This document shows, in pieces, positions 62,265 to 64,000 of a DNA stretch of 64,000 bases (the first letter of the stretch is position 1; every line of letters begins with the position of its first letter). Source of the stretch: Bradyrhizobium sp. CB1650. GTDB taxonomy: Bacteria > Pseudomonadota > Alphaproteobacteria > Rhizobiales > Xanthobacteraceae. The translations under genes were made by a program, and so were the position numbers. The DNA is taken from positions 9,205,501 to 9,269,500 of the forward strand of contig NZ_CP121695.1 in assembly GCF_029761915.1 (NCBI RefSeq). The letters are read 5' to 3'. Under the pieces are notes generated by a model that was not told the DNA's origin, did not search any database, and saw nothing but the letters and a program-made list of their open reading frames with translations.

Positions 62265-63134
62265 ATGTTGTTGACCCAGCAAATTCTCAACGGGCTGCTG
62301 GACGGCGTCTACTATCTCCTGATCGCGCTCGGCCTTTCGCTGATCTTTTCGCTTGGCGGCATCGTCAATCTCGCGCATGGCGCGTTCTATGCAATTGGCG
62401 CCTACCTCACGCTGGTGTTTTCTGCCTATCTCGGCTTTGGCGGCGCGTTTATCGCGGCACCCGTGGCCGTCGCACTGCTCGGCATGATCATCGAGCGCAC
62501 GCTGTTTCGCCGCTTCTATCGCGCCGATCCGATCCTGTCGCTGCTGATGACCTTCGGCCTTGCCATGATCGCCGAGCAGGCGCTGCGCATGATCTTCGGT
62601 GCGCCGCCACTATCCTACTCGATACCGCCCTGGCTTCGCGGCCAGGTCGCGATCGGCGGCTTCATCTATTCCTTCTATCGAGTGGTGCTGCTCGGTATTG
62701 CGGCGGCCTGCGTCGCAGGATTGTGGCTCCTGCTGCAAAAGACCTCGTTCGGACGCGTGGTCCGCGCCGGCGTGCAGAACCCCGACATGGTCGGCGCGCT
62801 CGGCATTTCGCTCCAACCTTATATGTCGGCGGTCGCCGCGATCGGAATCGGGCTCGCCGGCCTTGCCGGCGTCCTGCTAGCACCGATCTATTCCATCCAC
62901 CCTGCGATGGGCCAGGAGATCATTACGCCGGCCTTTGTCGTGGTCGTGATCGGCGGCCTCGGCTCGTTCTGGGGCGTAGTCGCCGCGGCGCTCCTGGTCG
63001 GGCTCGTCAAGGGCATCATGGTTGGCATCGGTTATTCCGCCGCCTCTACCGCCGCGATCTATCTGTTGATGCTGCTGGTGCTGCTGTTCAGGCCGCGCGG
63101 CCTGTTTGGCGAGCGCATCCTGCGCTTCGAGTAG
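62265..63134 (+). CDS. livH: Branched-chain-type ABC permease LivH
   Basis: 289-residue inner-membrane protein with 7-8 predicted helices. GVYYLLIALGLSLIFSLGGIVNLAHGAFYAIGAYL and the EAA-like ALGISLQPYMSAVAAIGIGLAGLAGVLL loop are typical of the HAAT family. Forms the channel with LivM; the livM start lies 11 bases after its stop. Confidence 0.92.
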   Translation: MLLTQQILNGLLDGVYYLLIALGLSLIFSLGGIVNLAHGAFYAIGAYLTLVFSAYLGFGGAFIAAPVAVALLGMIIERTLFRRFYRADPILSLLMTFGLAMIAEQALRMIFGAPPLSYSIPPWLRGQVAIGGFIYSFYRVVLLGIAAACVAGLWLLLQKTSFGRVVRAGVQNPDMVGALGISLQPYMSAVAAIGIGLAGLAGVLLAPIYSIHPAMGQEIITPAFVVVVIGGLGSFWGVVAAALLVGLVKGIMVGIGYSAASTAAIYLLMLLVLLFRPRGLFGERILRFE

Positions 63135-63145
63135 GGCGATAACCA

Positions 63146-64000
63146 ATGCTCAAACGCCTGCCTTTTCCACTGTTCATTGCCGGCTTCGTGCTGCTGGTGC
63201 TGCCGCCGCTCCTGCTCGCGCTCGGGCTGACCATGACGTCGGCGAGCGAAGTCGTGATCTACGCCATGGCCTGCATGGCGTTGAACATCCTGGTCGGCCA
63301 TACCGGCCTCGTCTCCTTCGGTCACGGCGCCTGGTTCGGGCTTGCGGCCTATGCCGCAGCCCTCGTCCAGCGCAACCTGATGCCGGATTCGTTCTTCGGT
63401 GCGACGATCTCCGGCGTGCTGATCGTGGCCGTGATCGCCGCCGCCTTCGGCTTTCTCATCCTGCGCCGCCGCGGCGTCTATTTCTCGCTGCTCACGCTCG
63501 CGCTGTCGGCGATGTTGTACGCGGTCTCGTTCCGCTGGACCGAGGTGACCGGCGGCGAGAATGGTCTGGGCGGCATCACCCGGCCAACCCTGTTCGGCGT
63601 CAACCTGGAGTCTTCCACCAACTACTACTGGTTCGTCGCGGTCATCGCCCTTGTCGTGCTGGTGCTGTTGTGGCGCTTCCATAATTCCGCGGTCGGCAGC
63701 GTGCTGGTTGCGATCCGCGAGAACGAGCAGCGCGCGCGTTTCCTCGGCTATCCCACCAACCGCTACAAGCTGTTCGCCTTCGTGCTGTCGGCATCCATCA
63801 CCGGGCTTGCCGGCATTCTGCTCCTGTTCCAGAACCGCATGACATCGGCCGATCCGATCTCGGTCGCATTCTCCGGCGATCTCCTCGCCATGGTCGTGAT
63901 CGGTGGCATGCGGAGCTTCCTGGGGCCGGCGCTGGGTGCGCTGTTTTTCATCCTGTTCCGGGAGTTTCTCGGCATCTACACCGAGAACTGGCTGTTCTGG
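63146..64000 (+). CDS. livM: Branched-chain-type ABC permease LivM (partial)
   Basis: Reading from ATG 63146 gives 285 residues with no stop before the window edge: several membrane helices, ALNILVGHTGLVSFGHGAWFGLAAYAAAL, RRRGVYFSLLTLALSAML and ENEQRARFLGYPTNRYKLFAFVLSA, all LivM features. Full length is usually about 300-330 residues, so only the C-terminus is missing. The livG and livF ATPase genes are expected just beyond. Confidence 0.9.
   Translation, partial: MLKRLPFPLFIAGFVLLVLPPLLLALGLTMTSASEVVIYAMACMALNILVGHTGLVSFGHGAWFGLAAYAAALVQRNLMPDSFFGATISGVLIVAVIAAAFGFLILRRRGVYFSLLTLALSAMLYAVSFRWTEVTGGENGLGGITRPTLFGVNLESSTNYYWFVAVIALVVLVLLWRFHNSAVGSVLVAIRENEQRARFLGYPTNRYKLFAFVLSASITGLAGILLLFQNRMTSADPISVAFSGDLLAMVVIGGMRSFLGPALGALFFILFREFLGIYTENWLFW

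Overview
The window looks like a chromosomal segment of a Bradyrhizobium-type alphaproteobacterium (family Nitrobacteraceae). This is inferred from the high GC content, the many solute-binding proteins and acyl-CoA/short-chain dehydrogenases, an AttH-type ABC locus, a Sox cluster, and abundant short palindromic intergenic repeats of several families. No rRNA, tRNA, phage, IS element or CRISPR array was seen. Most of the sequence is ordinary coding DNA.

Layout. (1) 1-10.6 kb: a ureide/biuret-type nitrogen-scavenging locus. A leftward operon encodes a peptide-type ABC importer (binding protein, two permeases, fused double ATPase), AtzG, AtzE, AtzH and a GntR regulator; atzF converges on it from the left. 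The operon is headed by a near-perfect sigma-54 (-24/-12) promoter. (2) 10.7-17.9 kb: two orphan periplasmic binding proteins (UgpB-like and TRAP DctP-like, divergent), a TorS-shaped sensor kinase, a REC-DUF3369-kinase hybrid and an OmpR-type regulator, with no transporter membrane genes. (3) 17.9-23.7 kb: nested palindromic repeat, orphan ECF sigma factor, a possible anti-Shine-Dalgarno small RNA, CcdA plus periplasmic thioredoxin, a duplicated membrane protein, an L,D-transpeptidase and an AapJ-like binding protein. (4) 23.7-32.8 kb: repeat cluster, two acyl-CoA dehydrogenases, a CMD-family and a VOC-family protein, an MFS transporter, an MFS pseudogene and a prolyl oligopeptidase. (5) 33-40 kb: DUF938 methyltransferase, soxXYZAKB plus a DsrE-family protein, and a persulfide dioxygenase-rhodanese fusion. 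(6) 40-49.9 kb: two MFS carriers, a D-aminoacylase-like amidohydrolase, a LolD/FtsX/AttH trio and a MAPEG protein. (7) 50-55.9 kb: a LivK-type binding protein and an RND efflux adaptor/pump pair. (8) 56-64 kb: iron alcohol dehydrogenase, acyl-CoA synthetase, SDR, GntR and a branched-chain-type ABC importer (binding protein, LivH, LivM cut by the window end).

How it fits together. Region 1 imports an unknown nitrogenous compound and strips it to ammonia and CO2, probably under nitrogen control. Region 2 may be a sensory relay that reads periplasmic ligands through binding proteins. Region 5 oxidises thiosulfate or persulfides without soxCD in view. Region 8 takes up and CoA-activates an organic acid. 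A clear pattern is that all seven convergent gene pairs are separated by a palindromic repeat, whereas only one of seven divergent promoter regions carries one.
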